A stretch of DNA of 64,000 nucleotides from Ureibacillus sp. FSL W7-1570 (GTDB taxonomy: Bacteria; Bacillota; Bacilli; Bacillales_A; Planococcaceae). A program made the position numbers and the translations under genes. The notes beneath the pieces are model-generated. The model was not told where the DNA came from, made no database searches, and was given only the letters and a program-made list of their open reading frames with translations. Of this stretch, positions 1 to 7,876 are shown piece by piece; within the stretch, counting starts at the first letter, position 1, and the number at the start of each line of letters is the position of its first letter. Location of the stretch: positions 1,874,001 through 1,938,000 of the forward strand of contig NZ_CP151979.1 in the NCBI RefSeq assembly GCF_038593265.1, given 5' to 3'.

Positions 1-2
1 AC

Positions 3-1019
3 GGCTACTATCAACGAAATCTAGATACGCAATATGGTCGGATTGAAGGTCTTTTGGTCCCTAGAGACCGAAACGGAGAATTTCAAACCCAATTGTTCGC
101 TCCTTACCAACGCCACACCGGCTGGCTGGAGGAAGCCATCATCAGGATGTATCAAAGTGGCATGAGTACGCGTGAAATTGGCAAGTTTATTGAACGAATT
201 TTAGGCAATGCCTATTCTCCAGCGACGATCAGCCGTATTACCGATGTCGTGAAAGAAGACATCGAGAAATGGCACACTCGTCCACTGCACAAGCGTTATT
301 CCGTCTTATATTTGGATGGTTTATACGTAAAACTTCGTCACGAAACCGTGGAGAAAGAAGCCGTTTATGTGGTGTTAGGGGTGAACGAAGAAGGATATCG
401 CGAAATTCTTGATTTCTTTGTGGGAGGACAAGAAAGCACCTATGGATGGCAGGAGATTCTTCAACAACTATACAACAGAGGCGTAAAGGAAGTGCTTCTG
501 GGCGTATTTGATGGACTACCGGGGCTGGAGGAAGCCTTTAAGTCGGTGTATCCGAAAGCCGATGTGCAGCGCTGTGTCGTGCACAAAGTCCGCAACACCC
601 TCAGCCGTGTTCGGAAAAAAGACCAATTCGAAGTGGCCGAGGATCTCAAGCTGATTTATCGCGCGCCGAATAAGGAGATGGCGTTACAAATGTTTCAACA
701 GTTTGAGTCGAAATGGTCCAGCAAATATCCAAGAGAAGTTCAATCTTGGGCCAATGAGTTGGATGTCCTCCTTACATTTATGGATGATCCAAGCAGTATT
801 CGAAGTGTGATTTACACGACGAATGTCATCGAACGAACGATCAAAGAGATTCGGAAACGTCTAAAGCCGATGAACAGTTTGAGCAGTTTAGAAGCCGCGG
901 AAAAAGTCGTGTATTTGACCATCCAAGATTTTAATGAGAAATGGGCAGGGCGAAAGTTAAGAGGATTTGCCGAAGCGCAGGAAGCCCTCGAGCGAATGTT
1001 TGAAGAACGTTATCATTAA
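3..1019 (+). CDS. IS256-family (mutator-type) transposase, 5' end outside window
   Basis: The frame is open back to base 3 and encodes GYYQRNLDTQYGRIEG before the first start-like codon (TTG at 54), so that TTG is internal and the gene begins upstream of the window. The protein has IS256-family landmarks: VPRDRNGEF near the N-terminal zinc-binding region, YLDGLYVKLR and GVFDGLPGLEEA with catalytic aspartates, the CVVHKVRN segment, and TTNVIERTIKEIRKR with the catalytic glutamate. It cuts and pastes the element via a DDE RNase-H fold. About 339 residues are visible, close to the usual 390-400 minus the lost start. No frameshift is seen, so it may be active. Confidence 0.9.
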   Translation, partial: GYYQRNLDTQYGRIEGLLVPRDRNGEFQTQLFAPYQRHTGWLEEAIIRMYQSGMSTREIGKFIERILGNAYSPATISRITDVVKEDIEKWHTRPLHKRYSVLYLDGLYVKLRHETVEKEAVYVVLGVNEEGYREILDFFVGGQESTYGWQEILQQLYNRGVKEVLLGVFDGLPGLEEAFKSVYPKADVQRCVVHKVRNTLSRVRKKDQFEVAEDLKLIYRAPNKEMALQMFQQFESKWSSKYPREVQSWANELDVLLTFMDDPSSIRSVIYTTNVIERTIKEIRKRLKPMNSLSSLEAAEKVVYLTIQDFNEKWAGRKLRGFAEAQEALERMFEERYH

Positions 1020-1059
1020 CCAAATACTGTAAATAAACAAAATAGGGGGATTCTCCCTT

Positions 1060-1097
1060 TCCACACAGGAGACTGAATATTCAGTCTCCTGTGTGGA
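1060..1097. terminator. Perfect 38-bp palindrome downstream of IS256 transposase
   Basis: Bases 1060-1097 are a perfect dyad centred between 1078 and 1079 (left arm TCCACACAGGAGACTGAAT). It sits between the transposase stop and the right end of the element. With no loop and no clear T-run it could form a cruciform or hairpin that blocks read-through, or be a protein-binding site. Confidence 0.6.
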
Positions 1098-1178
1098 GAA
1101 AATCAGTCCCCTATCAATTCAAATCCATTTCAGAGAAACCCTACCCCATTTACATTACACAAAATTCTTGACGGTACC

Positions 1179-1491
1179 TGACGAAATTTAAAATTTGAAG
1201 TGCTCATTTTTTAAAAGTTGTGGAACGATTTCTTGGTTAACTAACGGGGCAGGTTTGTTGAAGATGGAATACTCTAAAAATTATTATCAACAATAGTCAT
1301 TAACATAGCCTAAATAAAAAAGAAGGACGGTTAAATCATATGAACTCTTGTCCCCATACGACAAACACCTCCACAAATCGAATGGAGTTATACATTCGAT
1401 TCAGGAGGTGTTTTCTTTTGGATTACTTCATTCTGCTAGGCGTTTTTTTATAAAATGATAAATTATAGGGTCATTACTTTGAAAATACTTA
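1179..1491. other. Intergenic stretch without a gene
   Basis: I see no coding frame here. It holds the boundary of the IS256 element and the terminator at 1363-1415. Confidence 0.6.
1363..1415. terminator. Rho-independent terminator
   Basis: AAACACCTCC at 1363 pairs with GGAGGTGTTT near 1404-1413, and an inner pair (AATCGAATG with CATTCGATT) extends the stem. A T-rich tail follows on the plus strand. In the minus direction it lies about 75 bp beyond the small membrane-protein gene and could end the toxin/immunity operon. Confidence 0.7.
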
Positions 1492-1788
1492 TTAAGGCAT
1501 GATATAAAAAATCAACAAAATTATAATATTGATAGGGAGACTAATTAACAAAAACAATCCTATATAATTTTTAGGACTAGGACCTTTTTTTGTTATAGCA
1601 AAATACTCAACACCCAAATTACTGATTGTAATTAATAAAACAAAGATGGCATAAAGCAAAACTTTTTCCTTAAACATGCTTGTGAAAAGGGGAGAAAAGA
1701 TAATTAGAAAAGTGAGTTGCTGAAAAGTGCCTCGAGAAAAAATATCTACCTTTCCACCCAGAAATGCTTTAAAGTCACTTTTGCTCAT
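1492..1788 (-). CDS. Small three-helix membrane protein, candidate toxin immunity protein
   Basis: This is a 98-residue protein with three hydrophobic segments (roughly residues 22-35, 42-58 and 73-96), a basic N-terminus and the linker TKKGPSPKNY. The ATG at 1788 is preferred over one 13 codons upstream because AAGGGGG lies just before it. It starts 14 bp after the stop of the toxin C-terminal coding region (1802), so the two formed one transcription unit. Bacteriocin genes are often followed by a small membrane immunity protein, and this gene has that size, topology and position. I do not recognise the family, so the role is inferred from context. With the upstream toxin gene split by a transposon, it may now lack its promoter. 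Confidence 0.6.
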   Translation of the reverse strand: MSKSDFKAFLGGKVDIFSRGTFQQLTFLIIFSPLFTSMFKEKVLLYAIFVLLITISNLGVEYFAITKKGPSPKNYIGLFLLISLPINIIILLIFYIMP

Positions 1789-1801
1789 ATTATCCCCCTT
1801 A

Positions 1802-2059
1802 CTATCGTAAGCAACCAGCAGCAGCACTAGCCCCTAACCATACCGCGGCAACACCAGTTCCTATTGCCCAACCAGCTGGACCACTTATTCCAGCAAGAGT
1901 CATAAGACCAGTAAACGCAGTAGTATGCGCGAAACCTGCAATGGATGCTGCTCCACAACCGCTGATTTTTTGTATCGATACTATATTATTATTTTGTGTA
2001 TTTACTTCTTCTAAAATACTTTCTTTTAAGTTTTCACCTTCAGCACTATTTATAACTTT
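1802..2059 (-). pseudogene. C-terminal half of a disrupted SdpC-like toxin/bacteriocin precursor
   Basis: The minus-strand frame ends at 1802 and reads ...KVINSAEGENLKES..., then ISGCGAASIAGFAHTTAF, LAGISGPAGWAIGTGVAA and VWLGASAAAGCLR. The last 52 residues are very rich in Gly and Ala, are hydrophobic, and hold one Cys at each end (GCG and GCL), as expected of a secreted membrane-active peptide with a disulfide. The frame has no start because it runs into IS4 DNA at 2060. Its 5' half lies at 7391-7699: joining 7391 to 2059 with one copy of TAACTTT gives KKFNKVINSAEG in phase. The layout (signal peptide, propeptide, C-terminal hydrophobic peptide) resembles SdpC-type toxins, but the peptide sequence is not one I recognise. 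Confidence 0.7.
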
Positions 2060-3584
2060 CTCAACTTTCGCACACAGTAATATTTAAGCATTGCTTGATA
2101 TAATTAGGTATAGTAACCAACCATTTATTCATTTGATTTTTAAAGATGTCCATGTTTAAAGAAACCTTGGATTCCGCCAAAGTTTGGAAAAGGTCAATAA
2201 GCGATTGAAGGGCAGTAATAAAATCTATGTCTTTTACATCTTCGCAAAGGATGTAAAAAAGGTTGCTAATCGTCTTAGGATCCTCCTCTTTTCGCATTTG
2301 CCAGGCAATGAGAATATATCGTGTAAAAACAATGGTTGTATGGCTAATTAACATGTCGTATGAACGACCCTGGAATTCTTTCCCTAAATTTAAAAAGGAT
2401 TTATTGCATTTGAAGAAGACTTCAATGTCCCAACGCATGCCGTAAATACGAATGATCTCTTCATTTTCTAATGTTGTATCTGTGCTGAGAATAGCAAGCC
2501 ATTCGCTCCGTTTATTACGGTTTCGTACAAATAGAATTTTTACTGGAATTCCATTGTCTAAAGTAGCATAAACGGATCCGAGAATGTCTTTTTTACCCAT
2601 GTGCGTTTTTGCCAATTTGTAAAGTTGATTCAGTGTGAAACGTTCACCATTGTAAACGTATCGCTGCTTTAATTGCTTCACCATGCCAATGACAAATAAC
2701 CCTTTGTTCGTAATCTTCTCAATTAAAGGCGCTTGTGTAAACCAGGAATCCATGAGAACATAGTCAGCTATAATCCCTTTTTCAAGCGCATGATCAAGTA
2801 AAGCTGAAGCCACGTCCGGTTTTGATTTCAGAGCTTCCTGGCGACGCTTATAGCCAGATGTTCGTTTATCAATATTGGTATTGATTTCTTGCAGGCGATT
2901 TTCCTTTTTCGGTGAACTTAGAAGAGCAAAATCAATAGGAATAAAAGTAAAACTATCGGTCCAGCCAAGGGTAAGCATTTGAAACCCTTTCAAGTACTGA
3001 TGCGTAGAGTGATCAAAAACCTTAGCCAACAGTTCAACCGACTTACTACGGTTTCGTGAAAAGACAGAATCATCAATCACAAAAGCTGTGACACGATCTT
3101 TTGAAGTTAATGGTTGAAGCAGACGGATCATTTCACTGCTTAATGAAAGCAGAAACTTTCTCCAATGATAGGTTGGTGTATTTAAAAAGCGATAGACTGT
3201 ATCCTTTCCGGGCAGATCCTGAGATCGTTTACTCATAAAAGCACGAAACCAGTTCTTATATTGGAAGACTAAAAGAAAAATCAGTTTGAAAACAGTAAGA
3301 CAAGAATACCCGGAAAGTTTCGTAATATTCGCTTTTCTTATATGATATCCAATATTTAATTCGGAAAATCCTTGTTTAATTTCTTTTGGTAATTGCGCAA
3401 AGTAGTCTTTATTCGTTATCATAGTGGTGACACCTTTCTTTTGGATTTGGTTTCGTCACCAATATTTTACCAAAAGAATAGGTGTCTTTCTTTATGTTTT
3501 AAAAAATGTCAAATGATAATTTTGTACTTCCAAAACCCATTTACATCAAGCATTTAAACAAGATTTTGGACTGCGAAAGTTGAG
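2060..3584 (-). mobile_element. IS4-family element, copy 1
   Basis: The ends are CTCAACTTTCGCA at 2060-2072 and TGCGAAAGTTGAG at 3572-3584, flanking one complete transposase gene. The 1.5 kb length is normal for the family. Confidence 0.8.
2061..3422 (-). CDS. IS4-family transposase
   Basis: This 453-residue DDE transposase looks intact. Landmarks in order are FVIDDSVFSRNRSKS with the first catalytic aspartate (near residue 118), YVLMDSWFTQAPL with the second (near 224), and IYGMRWDIEVFFK carrying the YREK signature with the catalytic glutamate (near 330-340). The start at 3422 is supported by GAAAGGTGTCACC just upstream. Its stop codon lies within the terminal repeat. It is closely similar to the broken copy at 4376-5702. 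Confidence 0.92.
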   Translation of the reverse strand: MITNKDYFAQLPKEIKQGFSELNIGYHIRKANITKLSGYSCLTVFKLIFLLVFQYKNWFRAFMSKRSQDLPGKDTVYRFLNTPTYHWRKFLLSLSSEMIRLLQPLTSKDRVTAFVIDDSVFSRNRSKSVELLAKVFDHSTHQYLKGFQMLTLGWTDSFTFIPIDFALLSSPKKENRLQEINTNIDKRTSGYKRRQEALKSKPDVASALLDHALEKGIIADYVLMDSWFTQAPLIEKITNKGLFVIGMVKQLKQRYVYNGERFTLNQLYKLAKTHMGKKDILGSVYATLDNGIPVKILFVRNRNKRSEWLAILSTDTTLENEEIIRIYGMRWDIEVFFKCNKSFLNLGKEFQGRSYDMLISHTTIVFTRYILIAWQMRKEEDPKTISNLFYILCEDVKDIDFITALQSLIDLFQTLAESKVSLNMDIFKNQMNKWLVTIPNYIKQCLNITVCES

Positions 3585-3588
3585 TTAC

Positions 3589-3969
3589 TTAAATGTTTTT
3601 AATATCACAAGTTTCTTCTGAGCAATTGCCTATTGGTACAATTTTTCTTGTGCTTGCTATATAATTATAAACATAATGACCGAATCCGAAATAACTTGAT
3701 AATTTAATTGGAATGTAAAAGATGGTCAGCAAGGGAATTCTAGCGATGATTGAAGCAATTGCATCAATTCCAGTTGCAATCTTTCCATTATTAATATTTA
3801 TACAATGCATTTCTTTTTCTAATTTCTGTATGGGAATGTTTATTATTCTTGAATCATCACGTATGGTTTGGAATTCAATAAGACGTAACCAATTAAGACG
3901 TTGTATATTTTCTTTCATACTCACACAGAGAGGACACCAACTATCATAAAGGACAATAATTTTAGACAT
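3589..3969 (-). CDS. DCC-family (DUF393) thiol-disulfide oxidoreductase-like protein
   Basis: This 126-residue protein opens with IIVLYDSWCPLCVSMKENI. The D-x-W-C-x-x-C arrangement near residues 8-15 defines the DCC/DUF393 family of thioredoxin-fold proteins thought to act in thiol-disulfide exchange. A hydrophobic stretch follows in the C-terminal half (IPLLTIFYIPIKL). AAGGTGA precedes the ATG. It lies between the two IS4 copies, on the same strand as the disrupted toxin and 34 bp downstream of a DUF3784 gene. DCC proteins are known beside SdpB/HTTM-type peptide maturation genes. A role in forming a peptide disulfide would fit the setting but is inference. Confidence 0.75.
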   Translation of the reverse strand: MSKIIVLYDSWCPLCVSMKENIQRLNWLRLIEFQTIRDDSRIINIPIQKLEKEMHCININNGKIATGIDAIASIIARIPLLTIFYIPIKLSSYFGFGHYVYNYIASTRKIVPIGNCSEETCDIKNI

Positions 3970-4003
3970 AATTAATTCACCTTATTTCATATTTTGTATT
4001 CAT

Positions 4004-4312
4004 TTAAAAATAGACTCTAATTAAAGTGAAAAACGTTAAAAGCACAATGATTCCAATTAATATCCATGAAGACCAGTCACCCAGATATTCCATTAGAAAA
4101 GGGAAAATTATTATAATAATCCCAAGAGTAATCGAATATATTCCCATCACTCTTGCTAATTTATTCTTATCTCCTTTATATTGTTTTTCATCATACCCGG
4201 CAATTAATTTCAATTTCTTTTTTCTCCAAATAAGCCAACCAACAAGAATGAATAATAAACCAGTAATAATACAAATAACAATAGCAGTAGAGAAATCTGT
4301 ATTTAAGGACAT
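4004..4312 (-). CDS. DUF3784-type three-helix membrane protein
   Basis: This is a 102-residue protein with hydrophobic helices at about residues 8-25, 53-70 and 76-98. Between the first two is the basic loop RKKKLKLIAGYDEKQYKGDK, typical of DUF3784 proteins. GGAGGTGG sits five bases before the ATG at 4312, so this start is chosen over one nine codons upstream. It is the first of the two passenger genes between the IS4 copies and probably shares a transcript with the DCC gene. The function of the family is not established; a role in peptide export or immunity is possible but not shown. Confidence 0.7.
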   Translation of the reverse strand: MSLNTDFSTAIVICIITGLLFILVGWLIWRKKKLKLIAGYDEKQYKGDKNKLARVMGIYSITLGIIIIIFPFLMEYLGDWSSWILIGIIVLLTFFTLIRVYF

Positions 4313-4375
4313 ATTTCCACCTCCGTAATAAATGGACATTTTTGGAATGATTTTTCCGAATGTTTAATTATAAAC

Positions 4376-5702
4376 TCAACTTTCGCACACAGAAATATGA
4401 AGACAGTCCTTGATATAACGAGGTAAAGAAGTAATCCAATTGGACATTTGACACTGAAAAATGTCCATACTCAAATAAACCTTAGCTTCAGCCAAAGTTT
4501 GGAAAAGAGAAATCAATTGTAGTAAAGCCGTTTTAAAGTCCATCTCCTTTACTTCGTCACATAGAAACAAGAATAAGTTGCCCATGGTCTTCGGATCCTC
4601 TTCTTTCCGAAGTTGCCAAGCAATCAAGATATACCGAGTGAAGACAATGGTAGTATGGCTAATCATCATGTCATAGGAACGACCTTGAAACTCTTTGGCT
4701 AAATGTAAAAACGATTTACTGAATTTAAAAAAGGTTTCGATGTCCCAACGCATCCCATAGATTCGAACGATTTCTTCATTAGACAGCGTGGTATCTGTAC
4801 TCAAAATTGCCAGCCATTCACTTTGGTTGTTTCGATTCCGCACAAACACAATTTTCACTGGTAAACCCGTATGAAGGGTTGCGTGAATCGAGCCGAGTGT
4901 TTCTTTTTTGCCAATGTCTCGTTTCGCTTTTCGATACAGTTGTTCCAAGGTTAAACGTTCTCCGTTGAAAAGATACCGTTGTTTCAGCTGTTTGACCATG
5001 CCAATGACAAAAAGGCCTTTGGAGTGAATCTTCTCCACCAACGGGGCATGAGTAAACCATGTATCCATGAGCACATAATCAGCGAAAATTCCTTTATCCA
5101 ATGCATGTTCTACTAATTTCAACACCATGTTTGGTTTTGCTTCCAATGCCTCGAGCCGTCGTTTGTAGCCTGTGGTTCGTTTATCAATGGACGAATGGAT
5201 TTCGTTCAAGCGATTCTTTTGGTTCGCTGAACTCAAAAGAGCGAAATCGATAGGTACAAATGTAAAGCCATCGGACCATCCGAGCGTTAATAGTTGAAAA
5301 CCATTGACAAACTGACGAGTTGAATAATCGAATACTTTAGCTAGAAGCTCAACCGATTTACTACGGTTACGAGAATAAATCGAATCGTCTACAATAAACA
5401 CGGTAACACGGCGCTTCGAAATCGTTTGTTTCACACGACGAATCACTTCGGAGCTCAGAGACAGTAAAAAGGTTCTCCAGTTATACGTAGACGAGTTCAA
5501 AAAACGATAAATGGTATCTTTTCCTGGTAAATCGGCAGCCTTTTTGCTTTGTAAGGCGTGGTACCAGTTTCTGTATTGAAAAACAAGAAGAAATAATAGT
5601 TGAAAAATCGATAAACAAGAATAACCACAAGCCTTGATAATTCCAGCTTTTCTTAAATGTTTACCAATTTGTAATTCAGAAAATCCGTCTTTTATTTCTT
5701 TT
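4376..5702 (-). pseudogene. IS4-family transposase copy 2, 5' end displaced by IS1182-type insertion
   Basis: This matches the intact IS4 transposase over nearly its full length: FIVDDSIYSRNRSKS, YVLMDTWFTHAPL and IYGMRWDIETFFKFSK. The frame stays open upstream of the first in-frame ATG (5500) and continues as KEIKDGFSELQIGKHLRK up to 5702, where IS1182-type DNA begins. The missing N-terminal codons (MITKKEYFAQLP) lie on the far side of that insertion, near 7181-7216. The gene is thus one IS4 transposase split by a nested element rather than a natural 374-residue protein. Confidence 0.85.
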
Positions 5703-7175
5703 GAGCATTTTGCACATTTTTCAACCCAAGAGTCATAAGGTTTTCTAAAGCATAAAAAAGGACTTCACCCCTTATTTGTAGAATTTTGAAGTGACCAAAC
5801 CACAAAAATCCATAAGGAGGAAGTCACTTTGTATATTCTACAAGAAAGTCTATTTTCCTTTGAAGAATTGCAAATTTTAGAGTCAAAAGAGAAATTACCG
5901 ATCTTTTTTAGTGCTCTAGATTTGCGTCCTTATGCTAAACAATTGAAAAGTTCTTCACCCCAAGGGGCTGAAGGACATTCCAAAGAAGGGATATTAAGGG
6001 CTCTTATCGCTGCCCCATTAGAAGGTATTGATACTTTTACTTCTCTTCACAATCGATTAAAAAATGACCTGCGTTTTCGTTACCAATGTGGTTTAGATAT
6101 TAGCAGGCCTGCACCATCCATCTCTACTCTTAGCCGAGTATTTTCTTCACTAACCAAAACTGGACTTGTGAAAAGAATCTTTCAAGATCTCGTCCAGTTA
6201 GCTCAAGAGGAAGGAGTAATTGATGGAAAACATCAGGCTATCGACAGTGCCGCCATTGATGCTTATGAAAAGAAGCAGCCTAAGAAGCGAAGTGAACAAA
6301 CAGGCAACGCCAATTGGGGGGCAAAGTTTGATTCCTTCGGTAATAAAATTACTTGGTTTGGCTATAAGATGCATCTTTCCGTTGACACCAAAAGTGAATT
6401 ACCAATGGCGATTGAAGTAACCCCTGCTCATATCAACGATGGGGATGTCGCACCACAATTAATTGAACAAGTAAAGAGTTGTACAAACTCTAAAATTGAT
6501 TTCCTGATAATGGATGGTGGGTACGACCAGCTAAAAAACTACGAATCCGCCAAGAACATCGGGGCTCAAGCTATTATTCCACTCAATTTGCGTAATGAAA
6601 AGGAGCCTCCCGAAGGAATTGCCTCCAATGGAACCCCACGCTGTTCGATGGGGTACGAAATGACTTATTGGGGCGCCAATAAGGATCAGCTCAAATTCAG
6701 ATGTCCACACGCAACCGGAAAAGTGGATTGCCCATTAGGAATGGCAGCCTGTTCATCCTCCAACTATGGAATGGTAGTAAAAATTAACGTGAATAAGGAT
6801 CTTCGCCGGTACTCTAATCCACACCGCGATTCCAAACGTTGGAAAGAACTTTACAATGAGCGAACCAGTGTAGAACGGTGCAATTCAAGAATGAAAAGTT
6901 ATCTTACAGCGAACTCCCTGCATGTGTGGGGAATCGATAAAGTAAAAACTCATATTTACTTGAACGCCATCGTATTACTGGTTTCAGCTCTCGCAATGGC
7001 AAAAGAGAGTAAAAAGCAACAAACCGCTTAAAAAATTTTTAAAGCGAAAAATTCTGCAAGTACGCCCAAAAAAGGACAAACAGAATATTTGTAAACCAAA
7101 GATACAAAATACCCCAATTTATTTGGGTTTCTTTTAAAACTCTTTTTAATAAAATTCTAATTTTGCAAAACTCTC
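5703..7175 (+). mobile_element. IS1182-type element nested in IS4 copy 2
   Basis: The ends are GAGCATTTTGCA (5703) and TGCAAAACTCTC (ending 7175), an imperfect inverted pair. The flanks CTTTT at 5698-5702 and 7176-7180 form a 5-bp direct repeat, and removing the element with one repeat restores the IS4 transposase reading. Length is 1473 bp. Confidence 0.8.
5829..7031 (+). CDS. IS1182/IS5-like transposase (DUF772 plus DDE domain)
   Basis: This intact 400-residue transposase starts at TTG 5829, preceded by AAGGAGGAAG at normal spacing. The N-terminal part (residues about 30-115, including GHSKEGILRALIAAPLEG) matches the DUF772 dimerisation region. The catalytic core follows: AIDSAAIDAY (first Asp), FLIMDGGYDQ (second Asp), and RTSVERCNSRMKSY with the catalytic Glu near 352. 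The cysteine-bearing segment between the last two fits IS1182-type enzymes. Transcription runs opposite to the surrounding IS4. Confidence 0.88.
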   Translation: MYILQESLFSFEELQILESKEKLPIFFSALDLRPYAKQLKSSSPQGAEGHSKEGILRALIAAPLEGIDTFTSLHNRLKNDLRFRYQCGLDISRPAPSISTLSRVFSSLTKTGLVKRIFQDLVQLAQEEGVIDGKHQAIDSAAIDAYEKKQPKKRSEQTGNANWGAKFDSFGNKITWFGYKMHLSVDTKSELPMAIEVTPAHINDGDVAPQLIEQVKSCTNSKIDFLIMDGGYDQLKNYESAKNIGAQAIIPLNLRNEKEPPEGIASNGTPRCSMGYEMTYWGANKDQLKFRCPHATGKVDCPLGMAACSSSNYGMVVKINVNKDLRRYSNPHRDSKRWKELYNERTSVERCNSRMKSYLTANSLHVWGIDKVKTHIYLNAIVLLVSALAMAKESKKQQTA

Positions 7176-7390
7176 CTTTTGGTAATTGCGCAAAATACTC
7201 TTTTTTCGTTATCATAATGGTGACACCTTTCTTTCTTTGGTTTTTGGTTTGGTCACCAATAGTTTACCAAAAGAAAGAGGTGTCTTTTTGGTTTTTAGAC
7301 GAATTTTTTCAGTGTCAAGTGAATATGAGATACCCAAAGAAACCTATCAAATCAAGGATTATTCATAAATTTTTCACTGCGAAAGTTGAG
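7176..7390 (-). mobile_element. 5' remnant of IS4 copy 2
   Basis: This holds the N-terminal codons MITKKEYFAQLP and the upstream leader of the IS4 transposase, ending in the IS4 terminal repeat TGCGAAAGTTGAG at 7378-7390. It is the other half of the copy split at 5702. Confidence 0.8.
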
Positions 7391-7699
7391 TAACTTTGTT
7401 AAATTTTTTAATGACACTAACTACCTCTTTGTATGATGGCGCATTATTTATTAAATTTAGCTGTTCCTTTATAACTCTTTCTTATTTGTAATAACAATCT
7501 TATTTTTCTTCTCATCGAATTTAGTATATGCAATCACAATATTAGTTATTTCTGAATTAATTTCTGAATGATCCGGAATATCATTGGAAGTTACAGCTTC
7601 GGATTTCAGTGGAGCGAGTAATGTACTAAATACCAATACTAAACTAGAAATAATTACAAACATAGATAATCTTAATTGGTTATTTGTTTTAGTTAACAT
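7391..7699 (-). pseudogene. N-terminal half of the disrupted SdpC-like toxin precursor
   Basis: The ATG at 7699 follows AAGAGGAA. Residues 8-34 (RLSMFVIISSLVLVFSTLLA...SEA) are a clear Sec signal peptide, followed by an acidic propeptide. The frame stops at 7469 after NKKEL, but a second frame (RVIKEQLNLINNAPSYKEVV...) continues to 7391 and then directly into the C-terminal half at 2059. One extra A in the run at about 7476-7483 would fuse the frames. The gene therefore carries a 1-bp frameshift and the composite transposon, and would have encoded about 185 residues. The likely product was a secreted membrane-active peptide released from its C-terminus. Confidence 0.65.
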
Positions 7700-7770
7700 A
7701 GATAATTCCTCTTTTTTATATAGAATTTAATCTACATTTTTTATTATAAAAGTAAAAAATTATAAAAAAA

Positions 7771-7876
7771 GGGTTGAATTACATTTGTTGGAGAGTTACC
7801 ATATTCTATTACCAGGATATGGATAAATTGAGATAAACCTTGCCGTCTCTGGATCGTAATACCGCTCACCATTGAA
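7771..7876 (-). pseudogene. Relic of an Rhs/YD-repeat protein
   Basis: The minus strand encodes FNGERYYDPETARFISIYPY, the hallmark of the Rhs core C-terminus (RYYDPxTGRF). After a frame change it reads EYGNSPTNVIQP, like the usual Y-V-G-N-x-P-T-N. Only about 35 codons remain. The relic ends exactly where the methyltransferase fragment begins (7877). Confidence 0.6.

Larger units (their letters stand above)
1..1178 (+). mobile_element. IS256-family element, 3' part (cut by window edge)
   Basis: The element contains the transposase below plus about 160 bp of 3' non-coding DNA. The right end lies near 1155-1178, where the sequence ACAAAATTCTTGACGGTACC has the character of an IS256-type terminal repeat. 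The left end lies outside the window, so neither the matching repeat nor a target duplication can be tested. Confidence 0.75.
2060..7390. mobile_element. Composite transposon: two IS4 copies around DCC and DUF3784 genes
   Basis: Both outer ends carry the IS4 terminal sequence CTCAACTTTCGCA (2060) and its complement TGCGAAAGTTGAG (ending 7390). The outer flanks repeat TAACTTT: 2053-2059 and 7391-7397. This is as expected if the whole 5.3 kb unit entered the toxin gene as a block, or if a circle carrying a second IS4 recombined into a first insertion. The IS4 copies are in the same orientation and enclose 0.8 kb of passenger DNA. The right-hand copy is itself split by an IS1182-type element. 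Confidence 0.65.

Noticed and set aside
4026-4328. 100-codon plus-strand frame opposite the DUF3784 gene
   Set aside because: It is antisense to a gene with a good ribosome-binding site and membrane-protein pattern.
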